NCBI GenBank assembly: GCA_963746265.1
Contig: CAVVAM010000001.1
Coordinates: 121,006-185,005, forward strand
From: Ilumatobacter sp963746265
GTDB lineage: Bacteria; Actinomycetota; Acidimicrobiia; Acidimicrobiales; Ilumatobacteraceae
DNA length: 64,000 nucleotides
Direction of reading: 5' to 3'
This document shows, piece after piece, positions 24,157-32,339 of the stretch. The notes beneath the pieces were generated by a model. The model was given only the letters and a program-made list of their open reading frames with translations. It had not been told where the DNA came from and did not search any database. A program made the position numbers and the translations under genes. Numbering within the stretch: the first letter of the stretch is position 1; the number at the start of each line of letters is the position of its first letter.

Positions 24157-27100
24157 CCGACCCCATCGGCCGGCCCGTCCGAATCGGTCCGCGATCCGAG
24201 CGTCGCGTCGAGCTGACCCGCACCCAGACCCAGATCTGGACGAGCCAGCGACTCCACCGCGAGGCCCCGCTCTCCAACATGGGATACCGGATCCGGCTCG
24301 CCGGTCGGATCGATGCCGACCGACTGCAGCGGGCGTTCGACACGGTCGTTCGAGCGACGGAGGTGCTCAGGATGGTGATCGACGACGGCGCCACGCCGAG
24401 CGGGCGCATCCTCGTCGATCCACCCCGCCGGACCGAGGTGATCGACCTGCCGGCGGGCGAGGCCGACGAATGGACGAGGACACGGATCGAGCTGCCGATC
24501 GACGCCACGGTGTGCGTCTACGACTCGGTGCTGCTGCGCCATGCCGATGACGACTGGACCTGGTGGCTCGATCTGCACCACGTCGCCACCGACGCATGGA
24601 GTTCGGCGCTGGTGTTCCGCGCGACAGCAGTCGCGTACGAGGCGGACGACGGCGACCTGTCCCGAGTGGCGGGGGTGATCGACGGATCGTTCTTCGAGGC
24701 CGCCGCCGAGACCGAACCACGACCGGCCGACCACTCGACGGCGGAGTGGTCGGCCGAGGTCGGCGGTGCCGGCCCTCAGCCTCCCCTGACGCCGTACGGT
24801 GCCAGGGGCCCACGCACGACCACGGTCGCCCGTCTGCCTGTCCCGTTCGACACCGGCGCCCTCGACGAGGCACTGGTGACCGACTACCGCACGGTCAGCC
24901 GCGACCTGAGCCTGTTGACGATCTCGGCGATGACGGCGGCGCAGGCCGTGGCCCGACTCGACGGTCGCCGCACCGTGATCGTCGGGATACCGGTCCACCA
25001 CCGTGCCTCCCCCGCGACCCGGCGAATCGTCGGCCCGCTGATGGAGCTCTATCCCCTCGTGCTCAGGCTCGACGAGGAGGAGACGAATGCCGCCTTGTTC
25101 CGTCGTGTGTACCGGTCGATCGTCCAGCTGCTCCGACGTGCGAAACCGGGTGAGAGCCCCGACGGCGGTTTCGAGATCGTGCTCAACGTGTTCACCGCAA
25201 CGTACGGCGACTTCGCCGGCGTGCCGACCCGTGTGGAGTGGATGCGATCGGGACATGTCGAACCCAGCCACGTCGTGCGATTCCAGGTGTACGGCGATGC
25301 CACGACGTCGGAGACCCGATGGGAACTCGACGTCAACACCGAGCTGTCGGCCGATCAGGCATGGCGCCGGCTGCCAGATCACGTGGGCGCCGTCGTCGAC
25401 GCGATCGTCGGGCGCCCTGGTGCGGTCTGGAACGACGCGTCGTTGGTCGGCGCGGCCGAAGCCGTGGAGCTGCGCCTGCTCGACGCCGCCGACATGCCAC
25501 CGCCCGTCACGACGCCGGTTCACCAACGGATCCGCGAGCTGCTCACCGCCGATCCCGACCGCGTGGTGGCCGAGGACGGCGACGACGAGATCACGGCTCA
25601 GGCGTTCGATCGACGAGCCGATGCCGTGGCGGCGTGGCTCGTGTCGCAGGGCGCCGGACACGGAGCGACGGTCGGGCTGCGCATGCGACGGGGCATCGAC
25701 GTGCTGGTCGCGATCCACGGCGTGCTGCGCGCCGGGGCCGCGTTCGTCATGCTGGACCCTGCCGATCCCACCTCACGCCACGAGATGATCGCCGCCGATG
25801 CCGAACTGGCGCTGATCATCGACGGAGTGCCGTCGCAACTCGATTCGCACGGCACGACCGGCCTCCCGCCGGTCGGTCTCGACGACCTCGCCTACGTGCT
25901 GTACACCTCCGGCTCGACGGGCGAGCCGAAGGGGGTGCCGATCTCCCACCGGGGCCTCGCCGAGTACCTGCGCTTCGCGGCGTCGGCCTACGTCGATCAC
26001 GAGGAACCCGTGGTCGCACTGCACTCGGCGCTGGTCTTCGACCTCACGATCACGAGCATGTTCCTGTCGTTCCTGACCGGCGGCCGAACCGTGGTCTTCG
26101 CCGATGGCCCCGTGGAGGCACTCGGACGGATCGCCCACGACGACCGGATCACGGTGCTCAAGGCAACGCCGTCGCAGCTCGAGCTGTTCACGCGCCTGGC
26201 CGCCCGAACGCGACCGCTCCGGAGCGTGATCGTCGGTGGCGAGGCGTTCCGACGCCCGGTCGCAGATCGTGTGATCGCAACATGTGCACCCGGCGTCCGG
26301 GTGTTCAACGAGTACGGCCCGACCGAGGCGGTGGTCGGATGCATGATCCACGAGTACGACCCGACGGTCGACGTCGGTGCCGACGTGCCGATCGGTCGGG
26401 CTGCCGACGGATGCCGGATCCGGATCCTCGACGGCGTGCGGTACCCGACACCCACCGGGGCTTGGGGTGAGCTCTACGTGCATCGAGCCGGCATGGCCGA
26501 CTCGTACCTGAACCGGCCCGAGCTGTCGGCCGAACACTTCGTCGACCTCGACGGAGACGGTCGCACGTGGTACCGAACCGGTGATCGGGTCCGCGTCGAG
26601 CGGCCCGGGGTGGCGACGTTCGGCGGTCGGGCCGACGACCAGCTGAAGGTCGGCGGCATCCGCCTCGAGCCGGCCGAGGTCGAAGCGGCGCTCGTGAGCC
26701 ACCCCGACGTGGTCAACGCGCTGGTGCGTGTCTGGAGCCCGGAACTGCGTGGCGCCGGCAGGATCGCGCGCTGTGTCCGCTGCGGCCTCGGCGCCGACGT
26801 ACCGGGCGTCACGTTCAGTGTCGAAGGGGTGTGCAACGTCTGTCACTCCTACGACGAGATCGAGCCCCAGGCCCACGCCTGGTTCAGGACGGAGGTCGAT
26901 CTGGACCAACGGCTCGCTTCGGTCCGGCAGCGTCACGACGGCGGGATCGACTGCCTCCACCTCCTGTCGGGTGGCAAGGACTCCACCTACGCGCTGTACC
27001 AGCTCGTCGAGCGCGGTTGGCGCGTGCACGCGCTCACGCTCGACAACGGCTTCATCTCCGACGGCGCGAAGGAAAACATCCGGCGCAGTGTCGCCGATCT

Positions 27101-30100
27101 CGGGATCACCCACGAGTTCGCCACCACCGAGGCCATGAACGAGATCTTCCGCGACAGTCTCGAGAGATATTCCAACGTGTGCCAAGGCTGCTACAAGACG
27201 ATCTACACGATCGCCGTGGCCCGGGCGAGCGAACTCGGGATCCCGGTGATCGTGACCGGCTTGTCGCGCGGCCAGTTCTTCGAGACACGACTCGTGCCCC
27301 ACCAGTTCGAACACGGCCGCTTCGACCCCGAGGAAATCGATCGGACCGTTCTCGAGGCCCGCCAGGTGTACCACCACACCACCGACGCCGTGACCGAGCT
27401 CCTCCCCGAGCAGGCAGTGTTCGACGACGACGACATCTTCGAACGAGTCGAGTTCCTCGACTTCTACCGCTACGTCGACGTCGATCTCGCCGAGGTCTAC
27501 CGATTTCTCGAGGCCCGAGCCCCCTGGGTCAGGCCCACCGACACCGGCCGCTCCACGAACTGCCTCATCAACGTCGCCGGCATCCAGGTCCACCGCCAGG
27601 AGCAGGGCTACCACAACTACGCCGAGCCCTACAGCTGGGACGTCCGGCTCGGTCACAAGACCCGGAACGAGGCACTGCAGGAACTCGACGACGACGTCGA
27701 CGAGGACGAGGTGGCACGATTGCTCACCGAGATCGGGTACCGACCGAAGACCAACGAGGTGCTCACGGCGTGGTACCAGACCGTCACCGGCGAAGATCTC
27801 GACCCCGACGAGCTGCGCGTCCACCTCCGCCTCCTGCTCCCCGAGCACGCCGTGCCGAATGCCTTCGTCCGGATCGACGAGGTACCGATGGCGGCGAGCG
27901 CGAAGGCCGACGTGGCGTCACTGCCGCCGCCCACACGCTTCCATCGACGCAGCGGGCAGCAGGTCGAACCGGCGACGGCGATCGAGACACGGCTGTGCGA
28001 GATCTGGGCCGACGTGCTCGCACTCGAGTCGGTGGGAGTCACCGACGACTTCTTCGATCTGGGCGGTGCCTCGCTCGCCGCGCTCGAGGTCGTCGCCGAG
28101 ATCGACGCCGAGTTCGGGACCGACCTGCACGATGCGGCCGTGTTCCGCGCCAGGACCATCCGAGAGCTGGCGGTCGTGGTCGGGGCCGCGACCGGTCTGG
28201 GCTCGGCACCCGGCGTCCCGATCCCCTCGCTTCCGGATGCCCCCCTGTCGGCAGGCGAGGAAGCGATGCTCTTCGAGTACCGCGCCGACCCGTCGTCGAC
28301 CCGGTACAACGTGACGCGGCGGTACACGATCCGAGGCGACGTCGACCTCGACCGGCTCGACGCCGCGATTCGTGACATCGCGCTGGCCCACGGTCCGCTG
28401 TCCACCTCCTACGGGCCTCGACGCCTCCGGTTGACGGCGGACCGGGCAGTCAGCTTCGAGGTCATGCCGTTCCGCGACGCCGACAAGTTCGACCGCTTCG
28501 CCGAGGTGCAGCGAACCGTGCCGTTCGACCTCGACGACGGGCCGCTGGTTCGAGTCCACGCCGCCCGCACGGGAGAACGCGAAACCGCCGTCCTGATCGG
28601 GCTCCACCACATCACGATCGACGCGGGGACGTTCGATCTCCTGTGGGAGCAGATCGCTCACCGATACGCGGGCGGTGACCTGCCCGAGTTCGAACACAGC
28701 TACGCCGAACACGGCGCATGGCAGCGCTCGGTGCAGACACCGGCATCAGCGTCGTTCTGGCTCGAACGGTCGGCGGAGCGTCGCCCGACGCGTCCAGTCG
28801 GTCTGGCTGCGCCGGCCCCGCCGGCGCCCGACGGGTTCGTGTCACGCCGGATCGATGTCGCACCGGCCGAGCTGACCGGCGCCGGTGGCACTGCGTTCGC
28901 GGCGTCGATGGCAGCGACTGCGGCCACGCTGTCGGCCTTCGTCGCCGACGACCGGGTCGAGTTCGGCATCACGGCGTCCACGAAGGACCATGCCGAAGCT
29001 GCGCCGCTGATCGGCTACTACCTCAACACCTTGCCGGTCGGGTTCGACGTCGATCGATCGATCTCGTTCGCCGACCTCGTCGCATCGGCGAGCAACGCCG
29101 TGTCGGACGCACTCCCGCACCGCAGCTATCCGTTCGCCTCGATCGTGCGCGATGCGCGGGCGGCGGGCTTCGAACCTCCGAACGTCGGGTTCATGCTGGC
29201 CTACGAGTCGCTCACGACGCCGCGGCTCTCCGACGCCGTCGTCTCGCAACGCATCCTGGCGTCCGGCACCGCGGTCGCCGACCTCAGCCTGATCGTCCAG
29301 GAGCGCGCCGACTCGGTCGAGATCGGGCTCGAGTACCACGGGACGGCGCTCGACGAGTCGAGCGCCGGACGCATACTCGACGTGTTCGAGGCGGTCCTCG
29401 TCGGCGGCCTGCGCCGACCCGCGGCTCGCATCGCCGACCTGCTGGAGACGCACCTCGGCCACGATCTGGTCGGCGACGCGCTCCCGTCGACGGACTCGAC
29501 GGTGCTCACCCGCATCGCGAACCAGGTGACAGCGGCCCCCGATTCGATCTCGGTGATCGCCGGTACCGACGAGCTGACCTACCGCGAACTCGCCGAGCGC
29601 GTCGCGGCACTGGCCGGGCGGCTCACCGAGGGCGATCCGCCACGACGGGTGGGCGTCGCTGTCGGCCGGTCGGTGGATCTCGTCGTCGCGATCCTCGCAG
29701 CACAGTACGCCGGAGCCGCCTACGTGCCGCTCGACCCGACTGTCGGGGCCGATCGACTCGGGCACATCGTCGACCACGCCGCGCTCGATCGCGTCATCGT
29801 GCAGCTGGGTGGACCGACGTTCGATCTGCCCGCCGAACGGGTGGTCGAACTCCCCGCAGATCCCGTGAGCTCGACCCACGACGACGTCGACCTCGTCGAC
29901 CTCGTCGACCTCGTCGACCTCGTCGACCTCGCGAGCCCGGCATCGTCGGTGTTCCCCGCCCAGCCGGCCTACGTGATCTTCACATCGGGATCGACGGGAC
30001 GACCGCGCGGTGTCGAAGTGACGCACGCCAATCTCGCGGCGAGTACCGCAGCTCGATCGACGTGGTACGACCGTGATCCCGACCGGTTCCTCGTCACCTC

Positions 30101-32096
30101 GAGCGTCGGCTTCGACAGCTCCGTGGTGGGGCTGTTCTGGACGCTGTCCACCGGCGGAACGGTCGTGCTCCCGAACGACGACCAGGTGCACGACGTCGAC
30201 GCCCTGGGTCTCCTGATCGACGAGCTGCGGATCTCCCACATCTTGATGGTCCCGAGCCTGTACCGGGCCCTCCTGGCACGGTCGGCCGATCACCTCGGCA
30301 GCCTCTCCGTCGCGATCGTTGCCGGGGAAGCATGCCCCGAGCAGGTGGTCCACGAGCACTGCGCCACGCTCCCGGACACCTGGATCGTCAACGAGTACGG
30401 ACCGACCGAGACCACGGTCTGGGCGACCGCACATCGCCTCGGCACCGAACAGGGTTGGGTGCCCATCGGCGGACCGATCCCGGGCGTCACGGTCCGCGCC
30501 GCCGACACGTCGCTGCGCCGCGTGCCGCCCGGAGTGGTCGGAGAGCTCCTGATCGCCGGACCGACCGTGACCAGCGGGTACGTCGATGACGAGGTCGCGA
30601 CGGCCGAACGGTTCGTCGTGCACGACGGGCGCCGCTGGTACCGAACCGGCGATCAGGTCCGGGTCCGTGACTCGCTGCTCGAGTTCGTCGGACGCTTCGA
30701 CGACCAACTCAACGTCGGCGGTGTCCGGTTGGAACCCGCCGAGGTGGAGCGGGCCCTCGTCGCATGGCCGACCATCATCGAAGCCGCGGTCGTCGCAGCA
30801 GGAACACCTCCGCGACTGGTCGCCCACGTCGAGACCACTGCGCCGATCGACGAGCCTGCGTTGCGCCGTGCCCTCGCTGCCGCACTGCCCCCCGGCTCGG
30901 TGCCCCGGCACTTCGCGATGTGGCCATCGCTCCCGCGCACGTCCCACGGCAAGCTCGATCGCGCGGCGATCGCCACGCTCCCCATCGGACACCACGACGA
31001 CCACCACGACGACCACCACGACGATCACCACGGCGACCAGGACCACGAAACCGTCGACGGGTCGAACGTCGGGGTCGTGCTCGATCAGGTCATCGACGCC
31101 TGGGTGACCGCGATCGGCCGGCGTGACATCGGGCCCGACACCGAGTTCTTCGACGTCGGTGGCGACTCCCTGGCCGCGGTCGAGATCGTGACCCGCCTGG
31201 GCGAGTCGCTCGGACGCTCGGTGGCGATCGGGACACTGCTCGGTGCGCCCACGCCCCGGCAGATGGCTGTGACGCTGGGTGCCGGCGACGTCGCCCCGGA
31301 GCACCGGGACGACGAGTTCCAGCTCGTCCCACTCCGTCCGGGCACGCCCGATGGACCACTCGTGATCATGACCCCGGCCTGGGACGACGTGTTCGGCTAC
31401 CAGGCGTTGGCCGCGTCGTTCGACGAGACCACGGCCGTGCTCGCGCTCACCTACCACGAGCAACCCGACCGGCCCGTGGTCACCACCGTCGACGCGCTGG
31501 TCACGGCGTCGCTGCCGGGCGTCCGTGCGGCCGTGCAGGGTCGAACGAGGGTTGCGGTGGTCGGCTGGTCGGTCGGTGGCGTCGTCGCCGTCGAGCTCGC
31601 CGACCACTTGACCGAGACGGGCGAACCCGTCGATCTCGTCGCCGCCGTCGACACGTTCTTCCCGGGCGAACACCGCCATCTGTGGTCGAACCGGTGGTGG
31701 AAGTACAAATCGATGTTGCGACCGGGGAGCTTCGGGGCGGCCGCCGGCGAGTTGCGCACGATGGCCGGACGACGGGTCCGACGGCTCGTGGGCCGGGTCG
31801 GGAGGCGGCTCGTCACGTGGTCCGGCACGGTGCTGCCGACCGAGCCCGCCCGCACGTCGGTGGGCGGCTTCCCCATCGACGCACTCGATCACGCGTTGAC
31901 GGTCGTGCGGACACCGATGGTCTTCTACTCGGCCACCACCACCAACCCCGAACGAACGGTCCGACATTGGGAGCGGGTCGCCGAACGACTCACCGTCGTA
32001 CCGGTCGCCGGGCGCCACCGCGGGTTCGACTCGATCATGGCCGCCGAACGGGTCGGCACGATCGGCGACGACCTGTCGTCACGGCTGTCCAACTGA
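24153..32096 (+). CDS. Two-module NRPS (C-A-T-C-A-T-TE) with PP-loop domain inside the first A domain
   Basis: 2647 aa. C1 has HHVATDAW at residues 142-149. A1 has A3 LYTSGSTG from 583, A4 FDLTITSM at 629, A5 NEYGPTE at 719, A8 near 823 and the A10 Lys at 1251; about 340 residues (866-1203) carrying a PP-loop ATP pyrophosphatase interrupt it between A8 and A9. T1 has its Ser at 1307 (DLGGASL). C2 has HHITID at 1485-1490, A2 its A3 motif at 1943 and A4 Asp at 1988, T2 its Ser at 2339, and a type I thioesterase has GWSVGG with Ser 2473. By GrsA alignment the A1 code is D-L-T-K-I-G-E-V-G-K, one conservative change from the Asn code; A2 reads D-S-V-L-I-A-E-V-W-K, which I cannot assign. C1 probably accepts the starter from the free carrier. 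No epimerase domain is present, and no MbtH gene, phosphopantetheinyl transferase or obvious exporter is adjacent. Confidence 0.93.
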   Translation: MTDPIGRPVRIGPRSERRVELTRTQTQIWTSQRLHREAPLSNMGYRIRLAGRIDADRLQRAFDTVVRATEVLRMVIDDGATPSGRILVDPPRRTEVIDLPAGEADEWTRTRIELPIDATVCVYDSVLLRHADDDWTWWLDLHHVATDAWSSALVFRATAVAYEADDGDLSRVAGVIDGSFFEAAAETEPRPADHSTAEWSAEVGGAGPQPPLTPYGARGPRTTTVARLPVPFDTGALDEALVTDYRTVSRDLSLLTISAMTAAQAVARLDGRRTVIVGIPVHHRASPATRRIVGPLMELYPLVLRLDEEETNAALFRRVYRSIVQLLRRAKPGESPDGGFEIVLNVFTATYGDFAGVPTRVEWMRSGHVEPSHVVRFQVYGDATTSETRWELDVNTELSADQAWRRLPDHVGAVVDAIVGRPGAVWNDASLVGAAEAVELRLLDAADMPPPVTTPVHQRIRELLTADPDRVVAEDGDDEITAQAFDRRADAVAAWLVSQGAGHGATVGLRMRRGIDVLVAIHGVLRAGAAFVMLDPADPTSRHEMIAADAELALIIDGVPSQLDSHGTTGLPPVGLDDLAYVLYTSGSTGEPKGVPISHRGLAEYLRFAASAYVDHEEPVVALHSALVFDLTITSMFLSFLTGGRTVVFADGPVEALGRIAHDDRITVLKATPSQLELFTRLAARTRPLRSVIVGGEAFRRPVADRVIATCAPGVRVFNEYGPTEAVVGCMIHEYDPTVDVGADVPIGRAADGCRIRILDGVRYPTPTGAWGELYVHRAGMADSYLNRPELSAEHFVDLDGDGRTWYRTGDRVRVERPGVATFGGRADDQLKVGGIRLEPAEVEAALVSHPDVVNALVRVWSPELRGAGRIARCVRCGLGADVPGVTFSVEGVCNVCHSYDEIEPQAHAWFRTEVDLDQRLASVRQRHDGGIDCLHLLSGGKDSTYALYQLVERGWRVHALTLDNGFISDGAKENIRRSVADLGITHEFATTEAMNEIFRDSLERYSNVCQGCYKTIYTIAVARASELGIPVIVTGLSRGQFFETRLVPHQFEHGRFDPEEIDRTVLEARQVYHHTTDAVTELLPEQAVFDDDDIFERVEFLDFYRYVDVDLAEVYRFLEARAPWVRPTDTGRSTNCLINVAGIQVHRQEQGYHNYAEPYSWDVRLGHKTRNEALQELDDDVDEDEVARLLTEIGYRPKTNEVLTAWYQTVTGEDLDPDELRVHLRLLLPEHAVPNAFVRIDEVPMAASAKADVASLPPPTRFHRRSGQQVEPATAIETRLCEIWADVLALESVGVTDDFFDLGGASLAALEVVAEIDAEFGTDLHDAAVFRARTIRELAVVVGAATGLGSAPGVPIPSLPDAPLSAGEEAMLFEYRADPSSTRYNVTRRYTIRGDVDLDRLDAAIRDIALAHGPLSTSYGPRRLRLTADRAVSFEVMPFRDADKFDRFAEVQRTVPFDLDDGPLVRVHAARTGERETAVLIGLHHITIDAGTFDLLWEQIAHRYAGGDLPEFEHSYAEHGAWQRSVQTPASASFWLERSAERRPTRPVGLAAPAPPAPDGFVSRRIDVAPAELTGAGGTAFAASMAATAATLSAFVADDRVEFGITASTKDHAEAAPLIGYYLNTLPVGFDVDRSISFADLVASASNAVSDALPHRSYPFASIVRDARAAGFEPPNVGFMLAYESLTTPRLSDAVVSQRILASGTAVADLSLIVQERADSVEIGLEYHGTALDESSAGRILDVFEAVLVGGLRRPAARIADLLETHLGHDLVGDALPSTDSTVLTRIANQVTAAPDSISVIAGTDELTYRELAERVAALAGRLTEGDPPRRVGVAVGRSVDLVVAILAAQYAGAAYVPLDPTVGADRLGHIVDHAALDRVIVQLGGPTFDLPAERVVELPADPVSSTHDDVDLVDLVDLVDLVDLASPASSVFPAQPAYVIFTSGSTGRPRGVEVTHANLAASTAARSTWYDRDPDRFLVTSSVGFDSSVVGLFWTLSTGGTVVLPNDDQVHDVDALGLLIDELRISHILMVPSLYRALLARSADHLGSLSVAIVAGEACPEQVVHEHCATLPDTWIVNEYGPTETTVWATAHRLGTEQGWVPIGGPIPGVTVRAADTSLRRVPPGVVGELLIAGPTVTSGYVDDEVATAERFVVHDGRRWYRTGDQVRVRDSLLEFVGRFDDQLNVGGVRLEPAEVERALVAWPTIIEAAVVAAGTPPRLVAHVETTAPIDEPALRRALAAALPPGSVPRHFAMWPSLPRTSHGKLDRAAIATLPIGHHDDHHDDHHDDHHGDQDHETVDGSNVGVVLDQVIDAWVTAIGRRDIGPDTEFFDVGGDSLAAVEIVTRLGESLGRSVAIGTLLGAPTPRQMAVTLGAGDVAPEHRDDEFQLVPLRPGTPDGPLVIMTPAWDDVFGYQALAASFDETTAVLALTYHEQPDRPVVTTVDALVTASLPGVRAAVQGRTRVAVVGWSVGGVVAVELADHLTETGEPVDLVAAVDTFFPGEHRHLWSNRWWKYKSMLRPGSFGAAAGELRTMAGRRVRRLVGRVGRRLVTWSGTVLPTEPARTSVGGFPIDALDHALTVVRTPMVFYSATTTNPERTVRHWERVAERLTVVPVAGRHRGFDSIMAAERVGTIGDDLSSRLSN
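26748..27761 (+). other. Embedded PP-loop ATP pyrophosphatase domain (part of the NRPS)
   Basis: Residues 866-1203 of the synthetase. The insert opens with two CxxC pairs (Cys 874/877 and 894/897, around GVTFSVEGVCNVC), as in the N-acetyl sugar amidotransferase (WbpG/PseA-like) group, where they probably bind zinc. The PP-loop SGGKDS is at 939-944, followed by ALTLDNGFIS. A third CxxC (CQGC, 1010-1013) lies where thiolation or amidation PP-loop enzymes place functional Cys residues. The domain should adenylate a carbonyl or amide oxygen and allow attack by ammonia or sulfur. After it the A domain resumes with LTAWYQTVTGEDLDPDELR. Fold assignment is strong; the chemistry is inferred. Confidence 0.85.
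29886..29930 (+). repeat. Five tandem 9-bp repeats inside the NRPS gene
   Basis: GTCGACCTC is repeated five times without change, encoding Val-Asp-Leu five times before the A3 motif of the second adenylation domain. The unit is a multiple of three, so gain or loss of units by slippage keeps the frame. Located in a loop-like region of A2. Confidence 0.95.
30990..31037 (+). repeat. Four 12-bp repeats encoding His-His-Asp-Asp
   Basis: Units of CACCACGACGAC: two perfect copies, a third ending GAT and a fourth with GGC. They encode a His/Asp-rich linker between A2 and the second carrier domain. The frame is unaffected by copy-number change. The His-rich linker may bind metal incidentally. Confidence 0.95.
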
Positions 32097-32339
32097 CTTC
32101 GGGCGCCGTCGCCGCGTCGACGCTCGACATCGTCGATGGACTCGGGCTCGAGCGCGCATTGCGTGCTCGCCCGACCGACTGCTCGTCCGGCGCGATGAGG
32201 CGGCCACGACCGACCTGCCCACGTTCGGCGCCCGCGCCGACGGTCCGAGGCGTGCCGAACGAAAACCGCGAGGTCGGGGGGACTCCGCGCTCTTGACCTT
32301 CGACCGGGCACCGTCCGGAACGAACGACAGGAGGCTCCC

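Noticed and set aside
28842..32018. A 1058-codon minus-strand open frame
   Set aside because: It lies entirely antisense to the NRPS, is Arg/Asp/His-rich with no family-like motif, and has no ribosome site.
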